Below, in pieces: positions 14,091 through 15,000 of a stretch of DNA of 15,000 bases. Source of the DNA: Pigoraptor vietnamica (lineage: Eukaryota; Opisthokonta; Filasterea); NCBI GenBank assembly GCA_943704525.1, contig CALSCQ010000485.1, positions 1 to 15,000 of the forward strand, given 5' to 3'. Made by a program: the position numbers and the translations under genes. The first letter of the stretch is position 1; every line of letters starts with the position of its first letter. A model generated the notes under the pieces. That model did not search any database. It worked only from the letters and a program-made list of their open reading frames with translations, and was not told the origin of the DNA.

Positions 14091-14479
14091 GCGGCGTTGC
14101 CCGTTTGTGAAGTTTGCACGCTGTGTTCCTCGTATGTGCTCGTGTGCGAGAAGACTCCTGGCTGAGGCTCGCACATCGAGAGGCACATTGAAGTTGGGAC
14201 AATAACATGCGCCTACCATGCCACGTCTCCGTTTGCCATAACTCTGAAGAAAAAGGAGCGCATTTGTTTGCTTCAACTTTGCGCACAGCAGCGGCGATAG
14301 GGGTGCGAAACTGAGGATAAGAGAGAACAGGTCAACGCAGCGCAGAAGGATATGCGAACCGCACGCACTACAGACGCAACGCAGCAGCAACAGCGCCTCT
14401 CTGCCATACATCGTGGAAGAAGGCGCGCCGCTCACAATGTCCCACGCCCACTCACGCACTGTCAAGAGAGTGAGCTCGG
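14091..14479. other. Tail-to-tail spacer after pecanex
   Basis: About 390 bp lie between the pecanex stop and the stop of the minus-strand Pro-rich gene. No AATAAA was seen; AATAAC occurs near 14200. Acceptor-like tracts on the minus strand (TTATCCTCAG and TTTTCTTCAG) leave open that the minus-strand gene has further exons here, but no recognisable domain follows either. Confidence 0.45.
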
Positions 14480-15000
14480 TCACCGCTTGTATGTGCGGGC
14501 GGGGATCGGGGGCGGAACGTCCCCACCGGCGGCGGGCGCGGGCGACGGGGGCGTCGCGGGTGCCTGTGACGACGGGTAGAACGAGCCCGGGCGGCTGCGC
14601 GGGGGGAGCGGCGGCGCAGAATCCCCCGAGAACGACGACGAGGGCGAGACAGCCGACGACGGAATGAACGACGCTCCCGAAGGCACAAACGAAGCGCCTG
14701 CAGACGAAGGGCCGGGCGACGACGGACCGCCGGGCCCCATCGTGGACATCGGGCGGGCGAGCTTCGGCGGCAGCGCGGGAGAGTTGAAAGCGTTGAGCGA
14801 CTGGTCGAGGTCGGTCGACTCCGCGGGCTTGGGCTCGGCGGCGTTGTTGCTGGCCGTGCGCACGGGCTTCTGCGTCAGTGCCATGACGGACCCGCGACGG
14901 CTAGGCTCGGCACCGCCGCTGCTGGCGCCGACGGTTGCGAACTGGAGGGACGAGCTGCGCGTCATCTGTGTCTTGGCGGCCGAGGGAGTGAACCTGGCGC
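14480..15000 (-). CDS. Pro/Ser-rich protein of unknown function, C-terminal part (5' end outside window)
   Basis: An open frame runs from the right edge to TGA at 14482-14480, about 172 residues. I do not recognise a family and see no folded domain. The sequence is rich in Pro, Ser and Ala, as expected for a disordered tail. It carries three class II SH3-ligand motifs (PxxPx[KR]): PALPPK, PPLPPR and PPIPAR, the last four residues before the C-terminus. A short internal repeat GASF[VI]PS occurs twice. The frame stays open through 15000, so the ATG at 14965 need not be the start. A CAG just before that ATG is not preceded by a pyrimidine tract, so it is a poor acceptor. The stop overlaps a weak donor-like CG|GTGACC, so the true C-terminus could differ. 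Coding status rests on frame length and motif content only. Confidence 0.55.
   Translation of the reverse strand, partial: ARFTPSAAKTQMTRSSSLQFATVGASSGGAEPSRRGSVMALTQKPVRTASNNAAEPKPAESTDLDQSLNAFNSPALPPKLARPMSTMGPGGPSSPGPSSAGASFVPSGASFIPSSAVSPSSSFSGDSAPPLPPRSRPGSFYPSSQAPATPPSPAPAAGGDVPPPIPARTYKR

Overview
The window is nuclear DNA of a GC-rich, intron-dense eukaryote. The genes carry many short spliceosomal introns (about 70-270 nt, mostly GTGNGT donors and CAG acceptors), long CA/TG microsatellites, poly-G runs and no operon-like layout. The protein set (LSM7, a Rab34/36-type GTPase, a double-hotdog plus START thioesterase of the ACOT11/12 type, and pecanex) is animal-like. Compact intergenic regions and short introns point to a unicellular protist, perhaps a relative of animals or another heterotrophic flagellate. 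That placement is inference; the sequence does not fix the species.

Layout: (1) 242-375 (+) is the last exon of LSM7, with intron to its left running off the window. (2) 376-1394 has no recognised gene but starts with a 49-bp tandem duplication. (3) 1395-2367 (+) is a two-exon Rab34/36-like GTPase; splicing supplies its dicysteine prenylation tail. (4) 2368-2770 is a short tail-to-tail spacer. (5) 6694-2771 (-) is a ten-exon, 833-residue ACOT11/12-like acyl-CoA thioesterase with one GC-AG intron and a C-terminal coiled coil. (6) 6695-7395 is a head-to-head spacer with a 115-nt CA repeat and short palindromes. (7) 7396-14090 (+) is a twelve-exon, 1734-residue pecanex homologue. (8) 14091-14479 is a tail-to-tail spacer. 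(9) 14480-15000 (-) is the 3' part of a Pro/Ser-rich protein with SH3-ligand motifs, entering from beyond the right edge.

The genes are functionally unrelated housekeeping or membrane genes: RNA decay and splicing, vesicle traffic, acyl-CoA hydrolysis and lipid binding, and a polytopic ER membrane protein. They show no sign of acting as one system. Exon joins were worked out by hand from splice consensus, reading phase and remembered alignment to the animal proteins. The phases close exactly in all three complete genes, so these models should be good, but UTRs and transcription start sites were not determined. I found no previously undescribed system here. The points of interest are gene-structure details and an altered thioesterase active site.
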